Shown here: positions 7,015 to 15,731 of the stretch, in pieces | How positions within the stretch are numbered: position 1 is the stretch's first letter | Layout of the letters: each line of letters starts with the position of its first letter | Source: Bin5 sp965232575 | Lineage (GTDB): Bacteria > Chloroflexota > Anaerolineae > Caldilineales > Caldilineaceae | NCBI GenBank assembly: GCA_965232575.1 | Contig: CBDDPZ010000008.1 | Coordinates: 1,054,001 to 1,118,000, forward strand | Reading direction: 5' to 3' | Length of the DNA: 64,000 nt | Position numbers and translations under genes: made by a program | Notes under the pieces: model-generated | The model's database searches: none | The model's input: only the letters and a program-made list of their open reading frames with translations | Told to the model about the DNA's origin: nothing

Positions 7015-9780
7015 TTATTCTTCGACCAGGCGAAAATTGTAGGAGCCGGAGCCTACCTGGAGAGTGATAACGTCCCCGTTTTCCTCGCCCGCCTCGATCC
7101 CCGCAACGCCCGGTCTGTACACGCCCTCTTCCCAAACTGTCTTTCCACCCTCGCTGATAGCCGCCGCGCCCTGTCCCAACCGCGGCACGCTGACCTCCGC
7201 CGTCGTGTTGACAGGCACGCTCACCCGCAGCGCGAGCGCCCCCTTCTCGCGCTGCCAGGCCGCCGCAACTAAGCCCGATTGTGTCTTGACCTCCGCCTCC
7301 ACCTCGGTCACACCGCCGACCACCTTGGGGCAGATCGCGATCCTCCGGTAGCCAGGGCTCGTCGGGCTGATCCCCGCCAGCGCACGGTAGAAAAAGACCT
7401 CCGTGCTGCAGAACATCTTCATGTTCAGGCTCAACTCCTCCTCCGGATCGCCGTTCCAAGACTCCCACACCGTCGTCGCGCCCTTGGCAATCTGCTCGCC
7501 CCAACTCGGGAATGTCGTCTGCGACATCAGTTCGGCCATAACCTCTGCCCGCCCGTAGCGCGGCAGCGCATTCTCCAGCGCCGCCGTGCCAATGATGCCC
7601 GTCGTCAGATGCCCGTTCTGGCGCACGCGAATATCCTCAATCAGGTTGGCGACGACCGCCTCTACCCTCTCCTCCGGGACCAAGTCAAGGTGCAGCGCCA
7701 CCGCGTTCGCCGTCTGGCTTCCGTCCCCGTACTGGTTGTTCTCTTCCTCCAGAAACTCGCGGTTGAACGCTTCCCTGATCTCCTCGGCAAGCGCACCGTA
7801 CCGCTGCGCGTCCTCTTCCTCGCCCAGAACCCGCGCCGCCTGCGCCAGGATCCACACACAGTGCTGGTAGTAAGCCGTTGACGTGAGCGGCATCGGCGTG
7901 TGCAGCGGCTTGAAGCTGGAGGTTCCGTCCGCCTGCGGTTCCATGTGGTCGCCCAGGCCGCGGCGCATGATATGCCCATCCGCTAGCGCGTCGTAAAACG
8001 CCATCATCCGCTTCAGCGGACCGTAATGCCTCGCCAGAACGCGCGAGTCCCCGTAATGCCGGTAGACCTGCCACACAAAGATCGGGTAGGTGCTCGCCCA
8101 GTCCATCCATCTCAGATACGCGTCCATCGTCGCGCGCCAGTGCAGCGGAGCCACCACCGGGACATCGCCGTCCTCCTTCTGCGCATCGGCGATATCCTCC
8201 AACCACTTCGCCCAGAAACTGGCGCTTTCAAAGTTGTAGAGATAGTCCTCGGCGATAAAGCCCGGATCGCCGAGCCATGCCACCCGCTCCGAACGGTCGG
8301 CCGCATCCTGCGAGATGCTCTGAAAACTGCCCCGCAGCGTCCAGTGTACATTGCTGTGAATCCGGTTAAAGAGCTCGTTCGAACAGCGAAAACGGCTCCC
8401 GGTCCCCACCGCCGTGTGCACAACCCGCCCCTCCACGCTCTCCAGCGCGGGCGCGCCCGGATAGCCGGTCACCTCCACATAGCGGAAACTGTGCAGCGTG
8501 AAGCGCGGCTCCCATACCTCGACATCATCTCCTCTGAGCGTATAACTGTCCGTCTGCCGCGCGCAATGATGTACGCCCCCGTCGCGGCCGGTCCCCTGCC
8601 TGTACTCCTCCTCCGAATTGGACGCGTTGCACAGATTGCTGCGCGCGTCCAGCGTCCCGTCCGCGTACAGACAGGTCCCGTGCCGCAGCGTGACCGTCGC
8701 GCCCGCCGGCCCCAGCACGCGCAGCCGGCACCATCCCGTGATCGTCTGCCCCAGGTCGAAAATATACACACCCTCGCGCGGGCTGGTCATCTCGACCGTC
8801 GGTAGCGTCTCGATCACGCGCGCCGGCGGCATTCTCTGCGCCGTTAGCGCACCGCCGGGCGCCTCCACCGCCACAGCAGGTTGCCAGCCCGCGTCGTCAT
8901 AGCCGGGGCTGTCCCACCTCGTTCTTTCCAAGCGCGCGTCGTAATGCTCGCCGTTGTTGAAATCGTTGTATGTAATCGGCCCCGGCGCCGCCTTCCATTC
9001 GCCGTCAGAGACAATACTGACCTGCCCGCCATCCTCGTACTCAATAAATCCTTGCAGCAGAAGCCTGGGCCTGTCCCCGTAAGGCGTGCGGTGACTGGGC
9101 GACGGCGGGATGTCATCCTCTGCACTATACCAGCCATGACCCAGCATAACACCGATAGCGTTTACGCCCGGCTGGAGCAACTCCGTGACATCGTGGCTCA
9201 TGTAGAGCACGCGTGCATCTAGTGCAAAAGGCTGGTCGTTGTTGTAATACGTATTCCCGGGGTCCAGCACGCTCCGCCCCACTTTGGCGCCGTTTACATA
9301 CAACTCCCCGTAACCCAGTCCCGACATGTGGACCGTCGCCCGCCGCACCGGCCTGTCCACCGTGAACGCCCGCCGTAATAAGGGAGCCGAGATCGTCCTA
9401 TCGGCCGCGCCGATCCAACTGCCACGCCAGTCGCCGGCCTCCAGCAGCCCCATGCAGAACACCGCCGCCGCGCTGAATCTGCTGGCAGCTCCGTCCCCGT
9501 CCCACACTCGCACCGCCCACCAGCAGCGCTCATTGCTGACGAGCGCCGCACCGTTATGTTCGACGTGCGCCATGTCTGCCGATTCCACCCGGCCGCTGTC
9601 CCACCTGTCACCAACCCCGGCCAGCAGTTTAGCCTCGCTGCTGGCGACCAGAATCCGGTAGGCCGACTGCCTCTGACCGCGCTCCTGTGCGCGCAGCAGC
9701 CAGCTGAAGCGCGGCCGCCGCGTGTCGACGCCCACCGGATCGACGGCATATTCGCATTGCAGTTTGAAGGGGGTGATCAT
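7015..9780 (-). CDS. Alpha-L-rhamnosidase, GH78
   Basis: Inverting glycosidase releasing terminal alpha-L-rhamnose from glycosides or polysaccharides. The 921 residues show the GH78 order: an N-terminal Ig-like domain (RPRFSWLL), a carbohydrate-binding beta-sandwich (MSGLGYGELYVNG, then LDPGNTYY), a concanavalin-like part (FDLGQTITGW), the (alpha/alpha)6 barrel and a C-terminal beta domain. DAADRSERVAWLGD (about residue 493) aligns with the family motif that holds the catalytic acids (usually DCPQRDERLGWTGD), and GATTVWESW (about 770) supplies the general base Glu. No signal peptide is visible, so it is probably cytoplasmic and acts on imported oligosaccharide, fitting the divergent ABC sugar importer at 10260. 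Confidence 0.93.
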   Translation of the reverse strand: MITPFKLQCEYAVDPVGVDTRRPRFSWLLRAQERGQRQSAYRILVASSEAKLLAGVGDRWDSGRVESADMAHVEHNGAALVSNERCWWAVRVWDGDGAASRFSAAAVFCMGLLEAGDWRGSWIGAADRTISAPLLRRAFTVDRPVRRATVHMSGLGYGELYVNGAKVGRSVLDPGNTYYNNDQPFALDARVLYMSHDVTELLQPGVNAIGVMLGHGWYSAEDDIPPSPSHRTPYGDRPRLLLQGFIEYEDGGQVSIVSDGEWKAAPGPITYNDFNNGEHYDARLERTRWDSPGYDDAGWQPAVAVEAPGGALTAQRMPPARVIETLPTVEMTSPREGVYIFDLGQTITGWCRLRVLGPAGATVTLRHGTCLYADGTLDARSNLCNASNSEEEYRQGTGRDGGVHHCARQTDSYTLRGDDVEVWEPRFTLHSFRYVEVTGYPGAPALESVEGRVVHTAVGTGSRFRCSNELFNRIHSNVHWTLRGSFQSISQDAADRSERVAWLGDPGFIAEDYLYNFESASFWAKWLEDIADAQKEDGDVPVVAPLHWRATMDAYLRWMDWASTYPIFVWQVYRHYGDSRVLARHYGPLKRMMAFYDALADGHIMRRGLGDHMEPQADGTSSFKPLHTPMPLTSTAYYQHCVWILAQAARVLGEEEDAQRYGALAEEIREAFNREFLEEENNQYGDGSQTANAVALHLDLVPEERVEAVVANLIEDIRVRQNGHLTTGIIGTAALENALPRYGRAEVMAELMSQTTFPSWGEQIAKGATTVWESWNGDPEEELSLNMKMFCSTEVFFYRALAGISPTSPGYRRIAICPKVVGGVTEVEAEVKTQSGLVAAAWQREKGALALRVSVPVNTTAEVSVPRLGQGAAAISEGGKTVWEEGVYRPGVAGIEAGEENGDVITLQVGSGSYNFRLVEE

Positions 9781-9908
9781 TTCGCTATCGCGCCTGGATG
9801 GCCAACGGGAAGCAACTCCGAGCCGTATTGTACCAGAACGTTGCGCATCGTGCGGAGTGGGTTCCCGTCCCGGGTGTACGCTGGATTTGGGGGCGCCTCA
9901 CTGGGATC

Positions 9909-9925
9909 GCGGGCGTCTCGCCCGC
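9909..9925. repeat. GC-rich 7-bp inverted repeat
   Basis: GCGGGCG-TCT-CGCCCGC is a perfect short hairpin inside the 479-bp divergent intergenic region between the rhamnosidase (minus) and the sugar-binding protein (plus). No U-tract follows, so it is more likely a dispersed REP-like element than a terminator. Apart from this and the possible promoter at 10069, I see nothing in 9781-10247. Confidence 0.45.
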
Positions 9926-10068
9926 AGCCTGTGCAGTTGGACAGAGGCAGCCGGAAACTCGCCCCCATTTTGGGATGCACCCCCCGTCCCCCTGTATGCG
10001 AAAGGTCAATTCCAAATGAATCTCTCCGTCTGATGGTAGGCAAGTTCCCTATGGTCTAAAAAAGGCAT

Positions 10069-10098
10069 TTGCGGCGCTTCTGGTATTTCTGCTATCAT
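10069..10098 (+). promoter_or_regulatory. Possible sigma70 promoter before sugar ABC operon
   Basis: TTGCGG (10069-10074) and TATCAT (10093-10098) are separated by 18 bases, upstream of the binding-protein gene with a leader of about 150 bases. Matches to consensus are partial. No clear operator palindrome was seen next to it. Confidence 0.33.
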
Positions 10099-10259
10099 CC
10101 CGTGGCAGGCCCACAGCATGTTGACCGCGACGTTGTACACGAATCGTCGTCCGTCGCATGCGGTGAACCACTGACCTTCATCCAGCTACTTGAACTGCAA
10201 TTCACAAAGTGTAGACAACTGATCCTTCCCTACTCCCTTTCCAATCCAGGAGGAATCCC

Positions 10260-11594
10260 ATGACCCGAAAAGCAAGTGCTTCGTTAACGCGCCCTGTCTC
10301 CCGGCGTGCCTTCCTCAAGACAGCCGGAGCCGGCGCCGCGTTCGCCGCGCTCAGCGCCTGCGCCGTGCCCGCGGCCGCACCCACCGAAGATGGCGGCGGC
10401 GAAGAAACCATGGCCGAGCCGCAGGAACTGAACATCGTCTACTGGGCCGACAGCAATGACTTCTTCCAGGGTGTGATCGACCAGTATCAGGAAGAGACCG
10501 GCAACATCGTCAACTATGAAGTCGCGCCGGCCGTCTACATCGAATGGCAGCAGATGATGACCACACGGCTGGCATCGGGCGATACCGGCACCGACGCCTT
10601 CCACTCCGACGACTTTCAGGCCTCCATCTACGGCGCCGCCGGCTGGCTCTCTCCGCTCGAGCCCGTCGTCGAACTCTATGACATCGATCTCGATGACTGG
10701 CCCCAGACGTTGATCCACGACGTCTCTTCCTGGGACGGCGTCCTCTACCGCATCCCCTGGGGCAACGACACCGAAATCTTCTTCTATCGCACCGACTTCT
10801 TCGAGGAAGCCGGCGTCTCCCCGCCCGCCGACTGGAACGAACTCGTCGAAGTCGGCACGGCCCTCACCGATGAGGACGCCAACCGCTATGGCATCGCCCT
10901 CTCCGCCACCATCGGCGGACAGCTCGGCAACGACATCCAGCACTGGACCAACCAGGCCGGCGGCGCCATCAACAACCTCGACAACGACGGCGCACGCGAA
11001 GCGCTCGCCTTCTATAAAGCGCTCTACGCCGAACACGACATCGCCCCCGACTCCGTCCCGCAGGAGGACTATAGCTCCGTCTTCCAGGGCTGGCTCTCCG
11101 ACAAGTACGCTATGTGGTGGTGCTGGGATGGCTTTTTCGGCGCCATGCGCACCAACGAGGAGTTCTGGGCCGATCAGGTTTCCGCATTCCTGCCGCCAAT
11201 GGGACCGGACAACGCCGAGACGATCACCGGCTGCTGGGGCTGGTCCGTCGTCGCCCATTCGCCCAAGCAGGACCTGGCCTCCGAGTGGATCGGCTTCACC
11301 GCACGCTCCGACGTCATGAAGCAGCAGATCTATCGCGGCCGCGTGCCCGCCCGCGTCTCCCTCTGGGCCGACCCCGAAGTCCAGGATCTCGCGCCCTCTT
11401 CGCCCTTCCTCTTGGATCTGGCCGAGGCCGGCGGACTTGTCAAGGCTCGCCCGGTTACACCCAGCATCCAGGAAATCTACGACGCCGCCGAACAGAACGT
11501 TCACGCTTACCTGACCGATCAGGTCAGTCTCGACGAAGCAGTCACGGCCGCCATGGACAAGATCAACCCAATCCTCGAACGCGACCTGGGCTAA
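10260..11594 (+). CDS. ABC transporter sugar-binding lipoprotein (Tat)
   Basis: Extracytoplasmic solute-binding protein of family 1 (444 residues). The N-terminus carries a twin-arginine motif (SRRAFLKTAG), a hydrophobic stretch and a lipobox LSAC with the lipidated Cys near residue 35, followed by an acidic/Ala-rich linker. The mature part has family features such as YEVAPAVYIEWQQMM, a YRIPWGND segment, and a C-terminal NVHAYLTDQ region. A strong AGGAGG lies 6 bases before ATG. Two permease genes follow, so this is the substrate receptor of a carbohydrate importer. No ATPase is encoded in the operon, as is common in this class, where a shared MsmX/UgpC-type ATPase is used. The substrate may be a rhamnose-containing sugar, judged only from the adjacent GH78 gene. 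Confidence 0.92.
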   Translation: MTRKASASLTRPVSRRAFLKTAGAGAAFAALSACAVPAAAPTEDGGGEETMAEPQELNIVYWADSNDFFQGVIDQYQEETGNIVNYEVAPAVYIEWQQMMTTRLASGDTGTDAFHSDDFQASIYGAAGWLSPLEPVVELYDIDLDDWPQTLIHDVSSWDGVLYRIPWGNDTEIFFYRTDFFEEAGVSPPADWNELVEVGTALTDEDANRYGIALSATIGGQLGNDIQHWTNQAGGAINNLDNDGAREALAFYKALYAEHDIAPDSVPQEDYSSVFQGWLSDKYAMWWCWDGFFGAMRTNEEFWADQVSAFLPPMGPDNAETITGCWGWSVVAHSPKQDLASEWIGFTARSDVMKQQIYRGRVPARVSLWADPEVQDLAPSSPFLLDLAEAGGLVKARPVTPSIQEIYDAAEQNVHAYLTDQVSLDEAVTAAMDKINPILERDLG

Positions 11595-11605
11595 AATCCG
11601 TAGAA

Positions 11606-11645
11606 AGTTACCGGTGGCCAGCATCCGCACTGGCCACCGGCAACT
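11606..11645 (+). repeat. 16-bp inverted repeat between binding protein and permease
   Basis: The arms AGTTACCGGTGGCCAG and CTGGCCACCGGCAACT pair with one mismatch around an 8-base loop, 12 bases after the binding-protein stop. There is no U-run. In binding-protein operons such intercistronic stems often protect the upstream message from 3' decay and make the binding protein more abundant than the permeases; that role here is inference. Confidence 0.6.
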
Positions 11646-11671
11646 AACCACTGACCACTGGTATTCTGTCC

Positions 11672-12562
11672 TTGTTCGGTCAACAGAACCTCAGCACACG
11701 TCGCATACTTCTGGCCTGGCTACTGGTCACCCCAGTGGTTCTGTGGCGGCTCCTTACCTCGGTCTATCCCTTCCTGCGCACCTTCTACATCAGCTTCTTT
11801 GATAACAGTCCCGTGCGCCGTACTTTCGACTTTGTCGGCCTTGATAACTACATGGCGCTGACACGCGACGCCAACGTCGACGCTACCCTCACCTTCACGC
11901 TCTTCTTTACCGTCACCTCCGTCGCCCTGCAGGTCGTGCTCGGCCTGGCCATCGCCGAGCTGCTCAACCAGCGCTTCAAAATGCGCAACTTTACGCGCGC
12001 CGTCAATCTGCTGCCCTGGGCCATGGCGCCCATAGTGATCGCCACCGCCGCCCGCTGGATTTTCCACCAGGATTACGGGCTCATCAACGACATCATCTGG
12101 CGGCTCAGCGGCGAACGCCCGCTCTGGCTGGTCAACTTCACCACCGCCCGCTTCGCCGTAACCATCACCGACGTCTGGAAAAACACCGCCTTCCTCGCCG
12201 TCATCTTCCTCAGCGGCCTCCAGGGGATTCCCTTTGAGCTCTACGAGGCCGCCAAAATCGACGGCGCCGACGGCGTGCGCTCCTACTGGTACATCACCCT
12301 GCCGCTGCTGATGCCGCTCATCATCTCAATGATCATCTTCACCGCCATCTTCCGCGTGCTCACCTTTGAAATCGTCTACGCGCTCACCAATGGCGGCCCC
12401 GGCACCGCGACATCGCTGCTCTCTTATCTCGTCTATCTTGAAGGCTTCCGCGTGTTGAACTTCGGCTACGCTTCTGCCATCGCCATGCTGCTCTTTTTCA
12501 TCGTATTGGTCGTAGGTGTCCTTGGTTACGGCCTGCTCCGCCGTGCTTGGGAACGTCTGTAA
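11672..12562 (+). CDS. Sugar ABC transporter permease (MalF-like)
   Basis: Inner-membrane permease of 296 residues with about six hydrophobic segments, beginning RRILLAWLLVTPVVLW. The cytoplasmic EAA loop that docks to the ATPase reads YEAAKIDGADG (about residues 190-200) followed by the ITLPLLMPLI helix. The start is TTG at 11672; no ATG fits and the Shine-Dalgarno is weak, so translation may be modest or coupled. It pairs with the MalG-like permease 22 bp downstream. Confidence 0.9.
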   Translation: MFGQQNLSTRRILLAWLLVTPVVLWRLLTSVYPFLRTFYISFFDNSPVRRTFDFVGLDNYMALTRDANVDATLTFTLFFTVTSVALQVVLGLAIAELLNQRFKMRNFTRAVNLLPWAMAPIVIATAARWIFHQDYGLINDIIWRLSGERPLWLVNFTTARFAVTITDVWKNTAFLAVIFLSGLQGIPFELYEAAKIDGADGVRSYWYITLPLLMPLIISMIIFTAIFRVLTFEIVYALTNGGPGTATSLLSYLVYLEGFRVLNFGYASAIAMLLFFIVLVVGVLGYGLLRRAWERL

Positions 12563-12584
12563 CGAATCTGGCTGCTGTCGTCCT

Positions 12585-13442
12585 ATGAATACGCAAACCA
12601 ACCTCTGGCCGAAAATCCGCTCAACGCTTTTCACGTTTACGGTCATTCTCTTTCTGATCGTTGTCTTGCTGCCGATCTACTATATCTTCCTGACCGCGTT
12701 CGCCCCGAGCGGGAAACTATTCACCGTACCGCTGACCTACGTTCCGCGCAGCCTGGCCCTCGCACGCTTTCAGGACATCTTCGGCGCGCTGCCCATCGCC
12801 CGCTACATGCTCAACTCCACCTTGCTGGCCACCTTCTCCACCATCCTGGCGCTCACCGTCAGCCTGCTGGCCGCCTACGCCATCGCCCGCCTGGACTTTC
12901 CCGGCGCAAACCTGGTTATGGTCGGACTGCTCGCCTCCAGCATGTTGCCCGGCACCGCCACCGTCATCCCCCTCTTTCAGATGTACCAGACGCTCAAATT
13001 GATGGATACGCTGCACGGCCTGCTGATCCTCTACGGCAGCGCGCTGCTGCCGATCACCACCTGGGTGCTGGTCTCTTTCCTGCGCCAGGTGCCCGTCGAG
13101 ATCGAAGATGCCGCCAAGGTCGACGGCGCCAGCTTCTTCCCCCTGCTGTGGAAAATCGTCCTGCCTGTGATCCGCCCCGGCATCGCCACCATGTTCCTTA
13201 TCAACTTCATCATCGGCTGGAACGAATTCTTCACGCCGCTCATCTTCGCCCGCGGCGCCGGCGTCAAGGTCATCACCATGGCCCTCTCCGAAGCCCAAGT
13301 GATCGGCGCCCGCAGCGAATTCGACGTCTCCTGGGGCAACATGTCCGCCGTGGCCATCCTCACGACCATCCCGGTCTTCATCATCACCCTCATCTTCCAG
13401 CGTCAGATCGTCGAAGGCATCACCAGCGGCGTCTTCAAGTAA
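12585..13442 (+). CDS. Sugar ABC transporter permease (MalG-like)
   Basis: Second inner-membrane permease (about 285 residues) of the carbohydrate importer. The EAA loop reads IEDAAKVDGASF with the following KIVLPVIRPGIAT helix. The N-terminus after MNTQTNLWPK enters the first membrane helix (TLFTFTVILFLIVVLLPIYY). The frame is open 23 codons further upstream, into the 3' end of the previous gene, but ATG 12585 gives the usual family length. It forms one operon with the binding protein and MalF-like permease, and the oxidoreductase genes follow 26 bp downstream. Confidence 0.9.
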   Translation: MNTQTNLWPKIRSTLFTFTVILFLIVVLLPIYYIFLTAFAPSGKLFTVPLTYVPRSLALARFQDIFGALPIARYMLNSTLLATFSTILALTVSLLAAYAIARLDFPGANLVMVGLLASSMLPGTATVIPLFQMYQTLKLMDTLHGLLILYGSALLPITTWVLVSFLRQVPVEIEDAAKVDGASFFPLLWKIVLPVIRPGIATMFLINFIIGWNEFFTPLIFARGAGVKVITMALSEAQVIGARSEFDVSWGNMSAVAILTTIPVFIITLIFQRQIVEGITSGVFK

Positions 13443-13468
13443 CACCTCACAGGAGCGATAAGACTGAT

Positions 13469-14521
13469 ATGGCCACTTTGAAAGTCGGAATCATCGGACT
13501 GGGCGGCATCGCCCGCTCCCACTGTGACGCCATCGCCACCCTCGACAACGTTGAAGTCGTCGCCGTCGCCGATCTCTTCGAAGAGAAGCGCCGCCAGTAC
13601 ATGGACGAATACGGCATTCCCAAAGGCTACACCTCCCACACCGAGCTCTTGAAGGACGACGAGATCGACGCCGTGGCCGTCGTGCTCGGCCACCATCTCC
13701 ACCACCGCCTCACCGTCGACGCCTGCAACGCCGGCAAACACGTCCTCGTCGAAAAGCCGATGGCGCTCAGCCTCGAACAGTGCGACAACATGATCGATGC
13801 CGCCGCCAGCAACAATGTCAAGCTCATGGTCGGCCATACCCCGCACTTCTCCGGCCCCCTCCTCAAAATGAAGGAGATCCTCGATTCCGGCCGGCTGGGC
13901 CCGCTGATGACGATCGTCTGCTACTCGTGCAAAAACTGGACCTACGCCCACCGCGCGCCCCAGTACCGCCGCCGTTTCCACGGCGGCGGCATGTGGCTCA
14001 CTAACGGCGTCCATGTCGTCGACCGCCTCACCTGGTTGATGGCTTCCCAGGCCGCATCCGTATCCGCCAGCATCGGCACACGCGCCCACTACCAGGCCGC
14101 CGACGATACCGCCACCGCGCTGATTCGATACAAAAATGGCCTGGCCGGCGTCGCCGTTTCGATCGCCTTCGCCGATGGGCCGCCCATCATGGATACCCAG
14201 GTCATCTGCACTAACGGCACCGTGCGCATCATCGGCGGCAGACAACCGGTCCTACAGGTCGGGCAGGGGAATGAGTGGCAGGATATCCCCTTTGAAGACC
14301 CGCCGGCCGTCATGCACTATGAGTGGAAATCGTTCGTCCAGTCGATCGAACAGGACATCGAGCCGCCCACCTCCGGTGAATGGAGCCGCCACATCATGGA
14401 GATTCTCTTCGCCGCCGAGAGCTCAGCCATCAGCGGGAGCGATGTCGTCCTGAAAAGCGGCCTCTGCTGGACCCACCAGCGCGCCGGCATTCCCGTCACC
14501 CGCGATCACGGCTGGATCTGA
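13469..14521 (+). CDS. Gfo/Idh/MocA-family oxidoreductase (tandem copy 1)
   Basis: 350-residue NAD(P)-dependent dehydrogenase: Rossmann motif VGIIGLGGIARSH, EKPMALSLEQC (catalytic-loop Lys near residue 98), GGGMWLTNGVHVVDRL with the conserved His. AGGAG lies 13 bases before ATG. It sits directly after the sugar permeases, suggesting first-step oxidation of the imported sugar. The next gene is a close tandem duplicate of the same length with about four of five residues identical by eye, and even the leader sequence (CAGGAGCGA) is shared. Differences concentrate in the substrate-side strands near residues 120-150 and 250-270. Confidence 0.88.
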   Translation: MATLKVGIIGLGGIARSHCDAIATLDNVEVVAVADLFEEKRRQYMDEYGIPKGYTSHTELLKDDEIDAVAVVLGHHLHHRLTVDACNAGKHVLVEKPMALSLEQCDNMIDAAASNNVKLMVGHTPHFSGPLLKMKEILDSGRLGPLMTIVCYSCKNWTYAHRAPQYRRRFHGGGMWLTNGVHVVDRLTWLMASQAASVSASIGTRAHYQAADDTATALIRYKNGLAGVAVSIAFADGPPIMDTQVICTNGTVRIIGGRQPVLQVGQGNEWQDIPFEDPPAVMHYEWKSFVQSIEQDIEPPTSGEWSRHIMEILFAAESSAISGSDVVLKSGLCWTHQRAGIPVTRDHGWI

Positions 14522-14667
14522 GGCGCATCGCCGCGCGGGTCGCTTTACTCCACCGGCACAGCATGGCAAACTAAACCTGCAATCCCGGCCAAAAACCGAG
14601 CATGCCTTCTCAAAAGACCAATAAATCGTACCAACTGCTGCAACCTACAGGAGCGAAATAGACAGAC

Positions 14668-15720
14668 ATGGCGAAATTGAAAGTCGGAATCATCGGGCTG
14701 GGCGGCATCGCACGCGCCCACTGTAGTGCCATTGACACCCTCGATAACGTCGAAGTCGTCGCCGTCGCCGATCTCTTCGAAGAGAATCGCCGCGAATACA
14801 TGGAGAAGTACGACATCCCCAAGGGCTACCCCACGCACACTGATCTTCTGAAAGACGACGAGGTCGAGGCCGTGGCCGTCGTGCTCGGCCATCAGCTCCA
14901 CCACCGCCTCACCGTCGACGCCTGCAATGCCGGCAAGCATGTCCTCGTCGAAAAGCCGATGGCGCTCAGCCTCGAGCAGTGTGACGACATGATCGAAGCG
15001 GCCGCCAACAACAACGTCAAGCTCATGGTCGGCCAGACCCAGCACTACTACGGCACCAGCCTCAAGGCCAAGGAGATCCTCGACTCCGGCCAGCTGGGCC
15101 CGCTGATGACGATCGTCTGCTACATGTCCAAGAACTGGAACTACGCCAGCCGCCCGCCCCAGTACCGCAGCCGTTTCCACGGCGGTGGCATGTGGCTGGC
15201 CAACGGCGTCCACGTCGTCGACCGCCTCACCTGGCTCATGGCCTCCCAGGCCGTCTCCGTCTCCGCCAGCATGGGCACACGCGCCCACTACCAGGCCAGC
15301 GACGACACCGCCACCGCGCTGATCCGCTACAAGAACGGCCTCGCCGGGGTAGCCGTCTCGGTCGGCTTCGCCGACGGCGCGCCCAACTTTGAGAGCCAGG
15401 TCATCTGTACCAACGGCACCTTGCGCTTCAGCCAGCACGGCGAAAAGTTCGTCAAAGTCGGCCAGGGAGACGAGTGGAAGGACATCCCCTTCGACGACCC
15501 GTCGGTCGAGATGCACCATGAATGGAAGTCGTTTGTCGAGGCGATCGAACAGGACATCGAGCCGCCCTCCTCTGGCGAGTGGGGCCGCCACATCATGGAG
15601 ATCCTTTTCGCCGCCGAGAGCTCGGCCATCAGCGGGCGCGAGGTCGTCCTCGAGAGCGGCCTCTCCTGGACCCACCAGCGCCACGGCGTGCCGGTCACCC
15701 GCCAGCACGGCTGGATCTGA
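14668..15720 (+). CDS. Gfo/Idh/MocA-family oxidoreductase (tandem copy 2)
   Basis: 350-residue paralogue of the preceding gene with the same motifs: VGIIGLGGIARAH, VEKPMALSLEQ, GGGMWLANGVHVV. CAGGAGCGAAAT precedes the ATG, matching the leader of copy 1. The 146-bp spacer between the copies shows no coding potential. The changed residues in the C-terminal substrate domain (for example TQHYYG against TPHFSG, MSKNWNYA against SCKNWTYA) suggest that the copies now handle different stereoisomers or successive steps; this is inference. Confidence 0.88.
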   Translation: MAKLKVGIIGLGGIARAHCSAIDTLDNVEVVAVADLFEENRREYMEKYDIPKGYPTHTDLLKDDEVEAVAVVLGHQLHHRLTVDACNAGKHVLVEKPMALSLEQCDDMIEAAANNNVKLMVGQTQHYYGTSLKAKEILDSGQLGPLMTIVCYMSKNWNYASRPPQYRSRFHGGGMWLANGVHVVDRLTWLMASQAVSVSASMGTRAHYQASDDTATALIRYKNGLAGVAVSVGFADGAPNFESQVICTNGTLRFSQHGEKFVKVGQGDEWKDIPFDDPSVEMHHEWKSFVEAIEQDIEPPSSGEWGRHIMEILFAAESSAISGREVVLESGLSWTHQRHGVPVTRQHGWI

Positions 15721-15731
15721 GGTACACAACC

